DNA from: Silene latifolia
Lineage: Eukaryota; Streptophyta; Magnoliopsida; Caryophyllales; Caryophyllaceae
Assembly (NCBI RefSeq): GCF_048544455.1
Contig: NC_133536.1
Coordinates: 198,837,325-198,901,324, forward strand
Length of the DNA stretch: 64,000 bases
Direction of reading: 5' to 3'
The translations under genes and the position numbers were made by a program. Every line of letters starts with the position of its first letter. Position 1 is the stretch's first letter. Under the pieces are notes generated by a model. It saw nothing but the letters and a program-made list of their open reading frames with translations, was not told where the DNA came from and did no database searches. This document shows, piece after piece, positions 20,542-31,836 of this stretch.

Positions 20542-20634
20542 CTCTCTCGGTCTCAATCATTTGTTTGCCTCTGATTAAAATACATCTCACTAGAAAATAT
20601 AAAAAGGTAAACAAAATGATTGGAACAAATGGAG
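20542..20634. mobile_element. Stowaway-like MITE in flank copy 3
   Basis: CTCTCTCGGTCTCAATCATT and AATGATTGGAACAAATGGAG are inverted ends, with TA on the right side. The same insertion occurs in the other two flank copies (10956 and 12651). Confidence 0.7.
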
Positions 20635-20988
20635 TATTTGAGTTAGAAGTTACTACACCCTAATTAACTTTAAATCAGCCAATTAACAACAATAGCTAAT
20701 CAATAAAGTAAGGAATTAGTGAGAGGGAGAACGAAGGATCAAAGAACTAACCTGGTGTGGGTTTTGAGCAACTTGATGGATGAAGATGATTTTCAAAAAG
20801 ATGAAGCAAAGGATCAAGTCTGTGTGGTAAAGAGGATAAATTGTGGGTCTCACTCTTTATTCCCATTTTGTTTACCACAAGGATGTTTGGTAAATAATAG
20901 GAGTAGATTTATAAAATTTCAGCATATTTAAAGATTTTTAATATGTTTGAATTAATAATTTATTAAATTAAGTGTTTGGTAAATGATA

Positions 20989-21184
20989 CTTCCTCCTAGT
21001 TTGATTGTTGGTTCCTCTTTCCTTTTTTATGCTAGTCGAGTGTTGGTTCCTCTTTCTTTTTTAGTAAGTTTTGTGTGGTTTAAATTCAATTTCATGTGGA
21101 GTAGGGTGTTTTGTGTGGTTCAAATTCATTTCCTTAATTTTGGTGCCTAAAAGAAAGGGAACCAACAATCAGACTCGGAGGGAG
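20989..21184. mobile_element. Stowaway-like MITE
   Basis: CTTCCTCCTAGTTTGATTGT and ACAATCAGACTCGGAGGGAG are inverted ends flanked by TA (20987-20988 and 21185-21186). The body repeats GTTGGTTCCTCTTTC twice. Confidence 0.8.
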
Positions 21185-21666
21185 TATATTAAAATAGTTG
21201 ATTGAGTTTCAATCTACCGTTTTCCAATATGCTGCCCTGGTGTATTCACTTAAGTAGATTCTAAAAAATGAATATGTCTATGTCAAATCTGTCATTTATA
21301 ATCTGCTTGATCAATCTGCTTCTGCAGACCATAAAATTACGATTTTACGCTAATATAGTGTGAATTGTTTTATGCAAAACCGATTTTTTAAAAATAATTT
21401 TATTTAAAAGATTTTTTTTTTTCATTTTATAAATGTATGCTAATATCAAAATTATTTGGTTGCCACCTAAATAACACAAGAAATGGGAAATACAATGATT
21501 GGTAGTAAATTTGAAAACAGGATAAAACTCGCAAGCTGATAATGAGTACAGTTTGATTTCGGGTCTAAACTTGCAAGCTTGATGATGAACTCAATTTTAT
21601 TAATTTACAGGATTCATGTTATAATATTAATTTACAGGATTCAGAGCAACAGTCTGTTGAATGAAT

Positions 21667-24468
21667 TTATGTAGTGAGAACCGGGGGAATAGGACGATCA
21701 CGAGACTTGGAACCGAGGATAGTAGCTTTTGTGTCAGGGAAACAAGTCTCGGCATCTGATAGTGTCATTATGCGGCCGTCTTTAGTAACTTGGACAGGAT
21801 AAGGAAGGATATGACCAGGTAAGTCGCGAGAGAAATCTCTGCTTGAATAAATCTTCCAATGTTGCTCGGCTATCTGGTTGACTTGATGCATGCATTCCAG
21901 AGTCTCGGGATAGTTAAAAGATTTGTGGACTTGGGCAAGATGCTCGAACCAGAGAGACATTCTAAAGCCGAAAACCTGACCCCTTGCTGCCTCTCTTGCT
22001 GATAGGTGACGCGGCTGGTAGGCTCCCATTGCGATCTCTGTATCCCTTCCTCCGTCCATTGATCTCTGGTTTATATTCGCAGATCCAACAATGATGTATT
22101 CATCATCGACTGTAAAACACGGCCAAATTAAAAAAAAAAAAAAAAAACAGAAAAATATAACAATGATGTAAGTGAGCATGAAACTTCTTGGTTACCTATC
22201 ATCATCTTGGCATGAACATAAATCATGAAGCGACGACTAATCTGAGCCCTGAAATAGTCAGAACCAGTCTCTGGTTTATCGCCAGGGACGTATTCTCCTG
22301 GTGTTTTAATCTCCCGATTACCAAGACAGAAAAATGACAGATAGTCTCTTGGATGTGCATTAATCTTTTTACGTTGAATAGCAGCAGCAATGTCTGTATA
22401 CATCATCTCCATTGTTCTTCGCTGATAATATAGTATGTCTTGGACAATAGCACTTTCGGGTTCTCCTTCTGGCCACATCGGGATCACAATGTAGACGCTA
22501 AATCTCTCTCCCGCGTCTATCTTGCTGACAATCTTTAGGGATAACTCTTTTGGTATCAGATGTAAGGCACCGACTTCAGGGATATTTTCCGATTTTTCTT
22601 CAGGGTTCCAGCCATATGAACTTCCGATAAAGTACTGATTTTCAATGTAGATGAAGTTCTTTGCTCGTCTTATAGCATTCACATACGCATCCTGGATACT
22701 ATGATCAATGATGCTTCCTTTGTCCGAAACAAGGCCAGATTCAGCCGCCTTTTTGGGATCTGAAGGAAAATCTACGACAGATCCACCATCAATTGACCGG
22801 AATATTTGAACATTCCAACTTTCGCCATCTTCTCTGGACGTCATTTGTCTGCTGGAAATTCTTTGCTTAAGCTCAGCTTCCGAATATAATAATCGTTTCT
22901 CTATTTGTTTTTTCCACCTCTGCTCAAAGTTTGTCAGTACATCCCAAGCGACAGCGCCTTCTAGCCGGCAATGGATATCATGCCAGGGCTCTCTCGGTCC
23001 ACCTTTCTTGATTGATGATCCGGAAAAGTTGGGTTGATGAAAATCATTCTTGTGAACCGTGTCCAATGTCCTAAAAAGAGAATGATCTTGCGTGTCATAC
23101 CTTCCATCACAAAGATCAATGCCTCCGACAAAACTAACAATCCTTCTATTCCCACCCAGCGTGCTCTCACAATCAACCACCACTGTCTTCTGATGATGAG
23201 TGAACACAGCTTCACTCTCAACTCCCTGGATTACGCTTCTTCCTTTGTCGGGTGCCCGAGGGCACCTAGCACACAGAACATTGGACCCCCGGAAATAAGC
23301 GACAGTGTCTTCATCATGGGTTCCCATCAAGCTAAAACTTTCGTGGAATGTTTGACGGATCCATTTTTTAGAAGTAATATCGTCCCACACAAGCACAAGA
23401 ACTTTCATGTCCTTCTCTTCGGCTTTCTTCTTAAGAAGCTCTCCTAGAGTAAGGTTTTGCAGGCCACCAGGATTCGGCCTACGTGGGTCCCTTATCAAGG
23501 TGATGTTGGTGTAAACAGACCACCCAGCTATGTAAATTAAGTATTTAGCATTCACAATAGCATTAAATATGTCCTTCCAGCATCGCTGTGGCTCATACCT
23601 CATATTACGAGACAGCTCAATTTTAGGTCGGAAAGTATCAGACACATGTGCATCGTGATACAGAGTGACTTTACAACCTTGTTTCTGCTTAAAGTATGTG
23701 GAAGGAACTCCGCCAAAGTTTGGAGTTTGAATCCCCTTAGACCAGTTTGGGTCTCGAGTGACATCAGAAAACTGTACATTAACACGTATTTGTGACCCTA
23801 TAGGGTTACGCTTCTCATCAACTAAGGGGATCCATTTGTTTACTCGTGCACCATATATGACTTCGTCAACTGACAAATGAGCTCTACCGATAAGGGTAGC
23901 ACTAACAGGATTTTCATCTTTGACTGTAAATATGATTTCTGACACTTCATGAGCACAATAGATTAGAAAAGACTGAAACCACTGGGGTTTAGAAGGCGTA
24001 TCTTTGACTTGCGTGTGTGCAACTCTTACGTTATCCAGATCGACTGTGGCATAGAGTTTATAGCCCGTAAGCTGCAACAACATAAAGCTTCAATTGACGT
24101 TAATTAGTCAATGAATGGCACTCAGCTGATAATTGCCATGGCTGATCCTGTCCTGATATGTTATTGAATAAACGAAACTAGACCGATTTTACCTGAGGAT
24201 CACAAGTACAATACTGTTTGACTTTGTACAATAAAGTTTTCCATGTTCGCTTTGGATCTTCAATACCCTAGTCACCATCAAGAAAACAATTCAAAGTTTC
24301 CGAAGTCAAAAAGTTTCATGAGATTTATCATAGGCGAATGAAACATGGTGAAAGCGATACTCAGTAGTCAGTACGCACCTGTTTTAACAAGGCCAGTCCA
24401 GAACCAAGTTGCAGCTTATCAATGTCATCAATAGTGGCAAAGAGAATTCCATGCAACAGTCTCTTCAT
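21667..24468 (-). CDS. PLD: Phospholipase D, alpha (C2) class, four coding exons
   Basis: Exons: 24468-24379, 24267-24193, 24071-22196, 22109-21667, giving 827 residues. Junctions are CAG|GTGCGT, CAG|GTAAAA, and ATAG|GTAACC to ACAG|TCGATG, all in frame. An in-frame TGA lies two codons before the ATG. The enzyme hydrolyses phosphatidylcholine to phosphatidic acid and choline at membranes, in stress and hormone signalling. Residues 1 to about 170 form the C2 domain ([32 protein letters not shown]). HKD1 is HQKTVVVD at about 346. HKD2 is HAKMMIVD at about 675, split by the last intron. IYIENQYF is at about 526. The C-terminus PPVLTT is typical of PLD alpha. PLD alpha proteins are usually about 810 residues, so the gene looks complete. 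Two very short 5' exons carry the divergent start of the C2 domain. Confidence 0.92.
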
Positions 24469-25940
24469 AAGTCAGTTCGTAACCTGTACGACCCAAAAGG
24501 AGAAGAAAAGGGAGGAAAAGACGAACGAACAATAAGGAGGAATCAACAAAAACCAAGACAACAAAACAGAGGAAAAAAAACAAAGAATCGAAACCAAGCT
24601 GTAGAACTTGACCTCTTAGCGTGTTGCGTAACAAAGACAGTTCTTTGTATAAAACTCCGTAGTATGTACCAAAAAAAGCACAATTTACGGATAATTATAG
24701 TCGGTTGAGGGAGCATCGAAGCTAGTAAAAATCTCCATTAACAAGTTACCATGGTTCAAAGCAATGAATATACTGAGACAAGTTCTGCATATTTGCCCAA
24801 GTCCTAGAGAATATCATTAGATAAAGATAAGAATTTGTTCTTTGCTTGGTTTTCTTCTGCAAGGTCTTAAAAAATGCAACATCTAAAAACCAACTAAAAA
24901 TCTGTAACTAAATGTAACTATGTAATTCACACATACTTTAGGACTATAAACCATAAAAGGCAGTCGGTGCCCTAAAATGGAGATCACGAGAAGCATAATT
25001 AAAAGAAACGAAAATTTACAGCAAGTCCGTCAAAACAAAACATTTCCTGTCAAAATGTAAAAGATCCGAATGTAAACAGATAAACGATCACAGCTATTTC
25101 CAGTAAAATAAAGTCCGTCAAAACAAAACATGTGAATAAGCTAGTCACATTTACTTCAAACTACTTACATTATTCTAACTGCAATATAGAGAATTACCAC
25201 AACTAAATTAATGCGAATAAATGGCACCATTTCAGAATATACTAGTCCAGACGAAACATACACGAAAATGGGACAGAGGATCGTCTCAAATAGTTGGTGG
25301 GCGTCTACCTTTCTTCATTTTCTTCGTGTGTAATTTTTGCCGCCATAGCCATTTCTAAAATGAATTCTGGTATAGGCGTCTTATGAAACAGGTTGTGAGC
25401 CGCTCACATATAATCTGGCACAATATCGTCATTCTTTGGTTCTCGAACACACCATTTACACCAGGTTGCTTGGAGTTCATCAATGTCATTCAATACACTA
25501 CGATCATCACCAATAACTGCTACTTGGACAATTTGTCAAGCACTTGTTGTGCATGCGTTCAAAATACTTGTCGTTTGAGATCCTTCCACCTCATTGTTGC
25601 TGACATGAGCAGTAGAAAGACGACTCCCTGGATAATTTGATTGAGTCACCAATAACATAATTGAAAGTATACCATCGTAACTTGCTATAATTATTGGAGT
25701 ATATTGGCGGTTTTGGAGTGTAACAACGGAAACAAGCCATACACGGAACACGATGCTCGATCAATTCAGCTTGCCTGTCAAATTCAAATCCCTTGTTTGG
25801 GTGCCGATCGATTTTGTCAATTCTACTCTTTGAGACAATGATTTTAATCTTGCCAAGCCAAATGTACTGTATATCTTATTCTGCGCTTATTAAATTAATT
25901 TAAACTAGAGTCTTAATTAATTATTTATTCTTTTTTAATA
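24469..25940. other. PLD upstream region and spacer, no gene recognised
   Basis: It should contain the PLD leader and promoter on the minus strand, but I see no decisive TATA box. Short open frames at 24409-24708 and 25383-25640 overlap non-coding composition and have no motif. CTCCGTAGTATG-type words near 24655 are common in this genome and not informative. Confidence 0.5.
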
Positions 25941-26613
25941 TTCTCTCCGTCACAATCAATTGTTGTTAGGGGGTGTTTGGTTCACCCAAAAAAGGTATGA
26001 GGTATGGGTTTGGAATGAGCCAAACCCATACCAAGTGTTTGTTTGGCAAATACAAGGGTTTCATACCCATACCTCAAACCCATGAGGTATGGGTTTCTCA
26101 TACCCAAGGAGGGTGGTGGGTATGAGATTGATACCCACGGGTATCAAACTAAATTGATCAAAAATATGAAAAAACAAATTATAGCATATTGTAAATCCAA
26201 TTTTTTATATACTTATTTGATTAACTAATCATTTTCATGATTTTATAATATTGAAAATTATTATTTATAATACTTTAATTTACGCATTTTAACCTTAATT
26301 GATGTTCAAACCCATACCACTCAAAAATGAACCAAACACAAGGTATGAGGAATCAAGTTCCAAACCCATACCACCTGGGTATGATTCCTGATTCCAACCC
26401 CATACCCGTGTACGAACCAAACGCCCCCTTATTTGGTTTCGGCACAAAGACCAAGGAAAGAGTAATGAACCAATTAACTAAATGACAAGTAGAACATATT
26501 GAGTGAAAATGATCCAAATTGCTCATCAAATTCATTCTTAGAATAGAAAAGACAATAAATAATTGAGACATCCCAATACGAAAATGACAACAAATAACCG
26601 GGATTAGAGGGAG
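25941..26613. mobile_element. Stowaway-like MITE split by a Tourist-like MITE
   Basis: TTCTCTCCGTCACAATCAAT at the left and AATAACCGGGATTAGAGGGAG at the right are inverted ends flanked by TA (25939-25940 and 26614-26615). The copy is interrupted at 25969-26428. The remainder resembles 3783-3990, including the phrase TTTCGGCACAAAGAC/GTCTTTGTGCCAAAATC in inverted sense. Confidence 0.78.
25969..26428. mobile_element. Tourist-like MITE (nested)
   Basis: GGGGGTGTTTGGTTC and GAACCAAACGCCCCC are 15-bp inverted ends with one mismatch. They are flanked by TTA (25966-25968 and 26429-26431). Internally, ACCCATACC and GGTATGGGTTT words repeat near both ends. A 61-codon frame inside is incidental. Confidence 0.88.
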
Positions 26614-26667
26614 TATATTTTAATCAAATAATTAGAACAGAGCTAAAACAGCGTTTCAAACCCTTTG

Positions 26668-26965
26668 TTGTTAGGGGTGGTCAAAGTTTAGGACTAGCCT
26701 GGCCCGCCATAGGGCCGTCTATTCGCCCATGTCAGGCCCTGCTCGGCCCCTCATCCACTACCACTACTGTGCCCGGGTCTTGCATATTATACCCGGCCTG
26801 CCCCTGACCTGCCATACCCCTGACCCGCCATCAGCCCGCCCCTATGATCTACCCCAGCCCGGTTCCGGGTCAACCTAAAAGGCCCGACCTAACCCGTCAC
26901 CCTACACGGAGTCCGGGTCCGACATCCCCGGTCCATTCCGCTCTCCCTTTTGAAGAACCCTAGTT
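26668..26965. repeat. GGCCCG-rich low-complexity block
   Basis: It begins TTAGGGGTGGTCAAAG, a typical hAT-like MITE left end, and contains many GGCCCGCC and CCCGGGTC words. A matching right end or TSD is not visible. It belongs to the same compositional class as 12855, 13346, 19127, 19875 and 33257. Confidence 0.45.
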
Positions 26966-27181
26966 GTCCACTTGTCCATGACAATTCAATTAGTCTCCCT
27001 TAGACGGATTTATTACATACACAAGTGGCCATATATTACTATTTTTTTTTTTTTTTTTTAAAAAAATAAAATTATTTTATGTAAATACTTACATGAGAGA
27101 GTTACGAGAGACCGAGACTATGGAAACTCAAAGTTAAAGTAGGAAAGTCCCAACTACTATTGTTGGGTAGCTATATCAACA

Positions 27182-27191
27182 TATATATAAG
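27182..27191 (+). promoter_or_regulatory. Possible TATA box for the 27356 F-box gene
   Basis: TATATATAAG lies about 165 bases before the ATG. The leader between is AT-rich, with no ATG other than the one at 27296. Confidence 0.4.
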
Positions 27192-27355
27192 CATACAATA
27201 TGCAATTTACCAAAATACAACGAACCACAATAATACAATAATCCTAATTCTTTCCTAATACAAACGACCTTATTTCGTTCATCTTCATCACAACTTTGAA
27301 CTCTTCAGCTATATATTATATAATCTTAATACTTGAATTTTTGTGTTGCTACATC

Positions 27356-28558
27356 ATGCCTTCTTCCGATTGGTCTGCATTGCCTCTCGACCTTCTTGGT
27401 AACATTGCAATCAAGTTGGAAACTATAGAAGATTTTATTTATTTTTCTACGGTATGTCGTTGTTGGAATCGTGCTTCGTCTACAATAAAACACCTATGGA
27501 GGGGTACACCAGTGCCGTGGCTTCTACTTGCTGAAAACACTAAAGATAATAACCCGAATTGTATTCGAAAGATCGTTAATCTTAGTAACAACAAGTGTTA
27601 CAAATTCCCTCTCCCGGAAACATCCGGAGCAAGGTGCTCGGGTTCAGCGTATGGTTGGGTTGCAACCATTGACCGTCACCTCAATGTTCAACTGATTAAT
27701 CCGATCACCAAGGCTCGAATTCAATTCCCATCTTTGGAAAACATCCCAGGTCTACATTCATATGATCAAAAAATCGACAAAACAAAAGAAAACTATATTA
27801 ATTGGTGTTTGAGTGGTTTTGTAGACAAGCTCGTTGTTCTTAAAGCGGTATCTCAAAGTTGTCGTCATGAGTTTGTTATTGTGGTATTTTATTTGATAAA
27901 GTCCGTAGCCATGGCTAGGCCTGGAGATCAATCATGGACATCGATACTCACCGATAAATCAAATGGTAAGATGGTCGATGTTATGGTCATGGGTGATCAA
28001 GTATTTGGTTTATACAATGGTGGAAGACTTGTGTATTGGAATGCTAACGAATTTTTCAATCTCGAGTTTGTAAAACAAATCGATTATTCACCAATTCAGC
28101 GTCATATTTTCGAGGAGTTGTACCACAGGATCCATAGTATATATTTGATACAGTCAGGTAGTGAACTCATCATGGCCTTACGATATAAGACAGAGGTGCC
28201 AGATGAGACGGGGAGAGATTTTGATTACGACATTGTTTATCGAACCCTTGGTTTTGAGTTATACAAACTAAATGCTATAACCAAACTTTGGGAAGAAATC
28301 GAAGAATTGGGTGACGAAGCATTGTTATTAGGCTGCAACTCTTCTATGTCCGTTTCTAATGCATCCCGTAAATGTTTGCAAGGAGGTTGTATGTATTTCA
28401 CCGATGATGAAACTCAATTTTGGCACGTGCCAAAAGAGTTCGCCGGACATGATATGGGTGTTTATGACATTAAGAAAAATGAACTATGCAGATTTTACGA
28501 AGGTGATGATACGCGTTGCCGAACAGGCCCACCAACTTTCTTTATTCCTCAGTTTTAA
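27356..28558 (+). CDS. F-box/KIB1-4 beta-propeller (DUF295) protein, intact
   Basis: Single exon. I place the start at 27356 (MPSSDWSALPLDLL), giving 400 residues, because it aligns with its relatives. An in-frame ATG at 27296 would add 20 hydrophobic residues not seen in the family. F-box residues 6-50 (LPLDLLGNIAIKLETIEDFI, CRCWNRASSTIKHLWR), then VPWLLLAENTKDNNPNCIRK. The KIB1-4 region ends MGVYDIKKNELCRFYEGDD and PPTFFIPQF. It probably acts as an SCF ubiquitin-ligase adaptor. It is transcribed away from the left cluster and is more diverged than the copies at 32604 and 36093, so it is an older duplicate. No frame damage is seen. Confidence 0.9.
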   Translation: MPSSDWSALPLDLLGNIAIKLETIEDFIYFSTVCRCWNRASSTIKHLWRGTPVPWLLLAENTKDNNPNCIRKIVNLSNNKCYKFPLPETSGARCSGSAYGWVATIDRHLNVQLINPITKARIQFPSLENIPGLHSYDQKIDKTKENYINWCLSGFVDKLVVLKAVSQSCRHEFVIVVFYLIKSVAMARPGDQSWTSILTDKSNGKMVDVMVMGDQVFGLYNGGRLVYWNANEFFNLEFVKQIDYSPIQRHIFEELYHRIHSIYLIQSGSELIMALRYKTEVPDETGRDFDYDIVYRTLGFELYKLNAITKLWEEIEELGDEALLLGCNSSMSVSNASRKCLQGGCMYFTDDETQFWHVPKEFAGHDMGVYDIKKNELCRFYEGDDTRCRTGPPTFFIPQF

Positions 28559-29229
28559 ATTATTTAAGTTTTCAGTAAGATTGCAAGTTTTCTTTTTTCC
28601 GCAGTATAATGCTTTCGGAATTGTTTGGTTTGTGTTAAACATTTAATAGTTTGTTTTTGAATTGAGTCAAGCAAACAATTTTATTTAGTGTAGCAATTAT
28701 CTTTGATACAAACATGCAAGGATCTTCTTAATTTGAATTGAACTTCAAAACTACCAACCGGCCACAAGCAGTGAGGTTTCATGCTAAAACCAATTTATAA
28801 TAGGAGGAGTAGCTCACTAAGTTATAAGCTAGGCTCTTCACACTATTATTCTACCGATGTGGGGACAATGTCACTCACAAACATATGGAAAGAGACCTCA
28901 ACAATATATTTTCGAGAGGAAGTTGTACGAAATATTATTATAATGTTGTCGAAGGTTCACACGATATGGCGATAAAATCATAAAGTGTGGCGTTGGATAA
29001 AGCTTGGCGGAGGGGCAGAGTGTTGCTGGTGTGTATATGTCAATGCAGCTATGGTTCAAAATTCGGCCGAAACGGCTCGTATCAACCGAGATATATATAT
29101 CGGTCTCTGTAGTTGCCGACTCACGATACATCGAAATTAACTGAATTGAATCTTATTTTAAAGTTAAATTAACGTAAACTAACTTATTCAAGATAACTTC
29201 AATTAATTTAACGTAAATTAATTAAATTT
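28559..29229. other. Spacer without recognised gene
   Basis: AT-rich. A short palindromic stretch, CCGAGATATATATATCGG, lies near 29088-29105. Nothing else is recognised. Confidence 0.45.
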
Positions 29230-29659
29230 ACCTTCTTTTAATTTAACTTTATAATTTTAATTTAACTAAAATTAAATGAATTGAACTGAACTGAACCAAA
29301 CCATACAATCTAACTTGAACTAATATGAACTTATAGAGCCTAACCTGAACTTAATTTAACCGGAACTTAAATTTAAGCCTAAATAAAAGAAGAGGGGCTT
29401 AGTTTTTTTACTTGAGTCTTCTTAGGAAGGTTAATCCTATAAGATATGGGTTTTGATATTGTGAAAGATGATTTTATTGAATGATAATTACAAGGTATAT
29501 ATACTAGTGCTATGAGAATATACATAATATAAACTTGCTATGTTTACAATGGAAATGCAATTATACTTTGCTTGATTGAAGGGCTAATTGATTATCTTGT
29601 TGATCTTGTGATTTGTTTATATTGGAAGGAATATTGTTAATACGCCCCCGCAAGATGGA

Positions 29660-31130
29660 CGTCGAAGGATGGAGGCCAATCTTGTTTCGTAGTTCATGAA
29701 ATTGTTGCTTGGGAAGCGGTTTTGTGAGAGCGTCTGCCAGTTGATCATTGCTTGCAATATGTTGGATACGGATGTGGCCTAGCTGCAGTTGTTCTCGAAC
29801 AAAGTGAAAAGAGAGTGTCATGTGCTTCATGCGAGAGTGAAAAACGGGGTTCTTAGCGTATAAGGTGGCTGACATATTGTCACAGTAAAGGGCTGGTGGT
29901 CGAGTGATTTGTATGTTGAGCTCGGTGAGAAGGTTGCGTAGCCAAAGGGTTTCGGTGGTGACGACTGCGACAGCACGAAATTTAGCCTCAGTAGTAGAGA
30001 GAGTCAAGCCTCGTTGCTTTTTGGAGGACCATGATGAGATAGGGTTTCGTCCGAGGTAAATAATGTAGCCGGTTGTTGATAAAAAATTGTCTTGCATCAC
30101 AAAATGCATGAAGACAAAGAGGAGTTTTCGATACAGCTGAATGCCGTGGGTTTGGGTACCTTGAAGGTAGCGAAGGAGTCGTTTTAAGGCCGACCAGTGA
30201 TTGGAAGTGGGATGGTGGAGAAACTGTGCTAGACGGTTTACAGTGAACGCTATATCAGGTCGAGTGAGGGAGAGGTATTGAAGGCTTCCTACAATTGCTC
30301 TATAGTCCGAGTGGTCCTGTATCGGTTTATTGTCTTCTCGGATTAGATGTGTGTCAGTTGCCATGGGTGTAGTATTTGGTTTAGCATTTGACATCTTGTA
30401 TTTGTCGAGTAAGTCATGTATATATTTAGTTTGGTTGAGGTGGATTCCGAGTGCATTGTGAGTGACTTCAATGCCTAGAAAATAGGAGAGTGGTCCAAGG
30501 TCTTTTAACGAGAATCGGTGGGATAATGTAGTGAAAAAATTGTTGTAAATGATTGTGGTTTGGACCAGTAATAATAATATCGTCTACGTACACAAGCATA
30601 TAAATACATGTGTTTTTGGTTTTTAGAATAAATAGAGAAGAGTCGGAAATTGACTGATGAAAACCAAAGGTGACAAGATATGTTTTGAGCTCGGTGTACC
30701 AAGCTCGGGGAGCTTGTTTAAGGCCGTATATGGCTTTGTGTAGTTTGCATACATAGTCTGGTTTAGAAGCATCAACGAAACCTTGTGGTTGAGCCATATA
30801 GACATCGTCATTTAAGGTGCCTTGCAAAAAGGCGTTGTTAATATCTAGTTGTCTTAATGACCAATTATGGGTGACGGCCAGGGATAGTAGTAGGCGAACC
30901 GTTGTTGGTTTTACAACCGGGCTGAAGGTTTCGGTGTAATCTATTCCTGGTCGTTGGTGAAAACCTTTGGCAACGAGGCGAGCTTTATGTTATTTGAGCG
31001 AGCCATCAGGGTTGTATTTGATCCGATAGACCCACTTACAACCAATTATATTTTGAGATGGATTTTTAGGTACTAATGACCAAGTTTTATTCTTTTCGAG
31101 AGCTTAAAATTCATCTAGCATGGCATTACG
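29660..31130 (-). pseudogene. Copia reverse transcriptase and RNase H remnant
   Basis: RT blocks include [20 protein letters not shown] and the catalytic [10 protein letters not shown]. The RNase H region shows HSDYRAIVGSLQYLSLTRPD, SKKQRGLTLSTTEAKFRAVA, LYCDNMSATLYAKNPVFHSR and LADALTKPLPKQQFHELR. Fossil with several breaks. Protease and integrase are not seen. Confidence 0.85.
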
Positions 31131-31239
31131 CCATTGGGGCGAAACTAAGGCTTGTTTAACAGTAGTTGGTAGGGTGTGACTGGTTTGTAGAGATTATAGT
31201 CAAGGCCTTTGAGGACCTTGGATATAATGTCTTCAGGGT

Positions 31240-31836
31240 CTATAACTTTACCATTAAAGCGAGTTGATCGATACAAGCTTTGATGGAATTCATGTAACCT
31301 GTGATGGTGTGATCGGTGGTTTTGACGATTGAGTCAAGCCGATCTTTAATTTGTAAGATATGTGCTCGTGAAGGGTTTGTGTAGGTACGAGCAAGGACGT
31401 CCCACGCCTCTTTCGAGGTCGTCGCACAGATGATTAAGGCTTGAACAGCCGCAGATAAGGTGCCCATAAGTGCACCCAAGATGAGACCATCTTGTTTCAG
31501 CCAAGTGTAGTAGGCCGGATTTGGCTTCTCGGTTTTGTCAGAACCGACAATGGTTGGGGAGGGACACGGGTTGCTGCCGTCGAGGAAGCCGAGCAGGCTG
31601 TATCCAAATAGTATGTGGGTCAATTGAAAATGCCAGGAAGTATAGTTTAGAGGAGTTAGTTTGACACAATGGTTCAAATTTAGGGAGGTGAGGGGTGTGT
31701 TGGTGTCGTGGGGGTGGGGAATGGTGGTTTCTTGGTTGGTCATGATGGTCGTTGGTGTGACTGTGGGAATGGTGGTTCGTTTGAAGGTGTGGCGGCGTGG
31801 GTGAAGCAAATTTTTGGAGGATCGATGAGAGCTCTT
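31240..31836 (-). pseudogene. Copia gag remnant
   Basis: Visible blocks are LTPLNYTSWHFQLTHILFGY, YYTWLKQDGLILGALMGTLS, TSKEAWDVLARTYTNPSRAH and LQIKDRLDSIVKTTDHTITG, typical of the Copia gag (UBN2-like) region. It is closely similar in layout to the gag of the element at 38422-43094. Fossil. Confidence 0.8.

Larger units (their letters stand above)
18611..20751 (-). other. Inferred 5'-leader intron of the 17429 F-box gene, holding insertions
   Basis: At 20752|20751 the minus strand reads ACACCAG|GTTAGT, a strong donor. TGCTAG just before the ATG at 18610 is a matching acceptor. The donor motif is repeated in the paralogous flank at 12793|12792. If real, a non-coding exon lies at about 20752-20860, and the roughly 2.1 kb intron contains the two hAT-like inserts listed below. 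This is inferred from splice motifs only. Confidence 0.4.

Noticed and set aside
23034-23447. 137-codon plus-strand ORF
   Set aside because: Antisense to PLD exon 3, whose HKD motif is on the other strand.
25383-25640. 85-codon plus-strand ORF
   Set aside because: Overlaps an opposite-strand frame of similar length, no recognisable domain, no upstream promoter signal.
27296-27355. Upstream in-frame ATG as start of the F-box protein
   Set aside because: Would add 20 hydrophobic residues not found in any paralogue. The ATG at 27356 aligns with family starts.
29080-29110. Operator-like palindrome CCGAGATATATATATCGG
   Set aside because: Isolated AT dinucleotide palindrome with no gene context. 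Expected by chance in such sequence.
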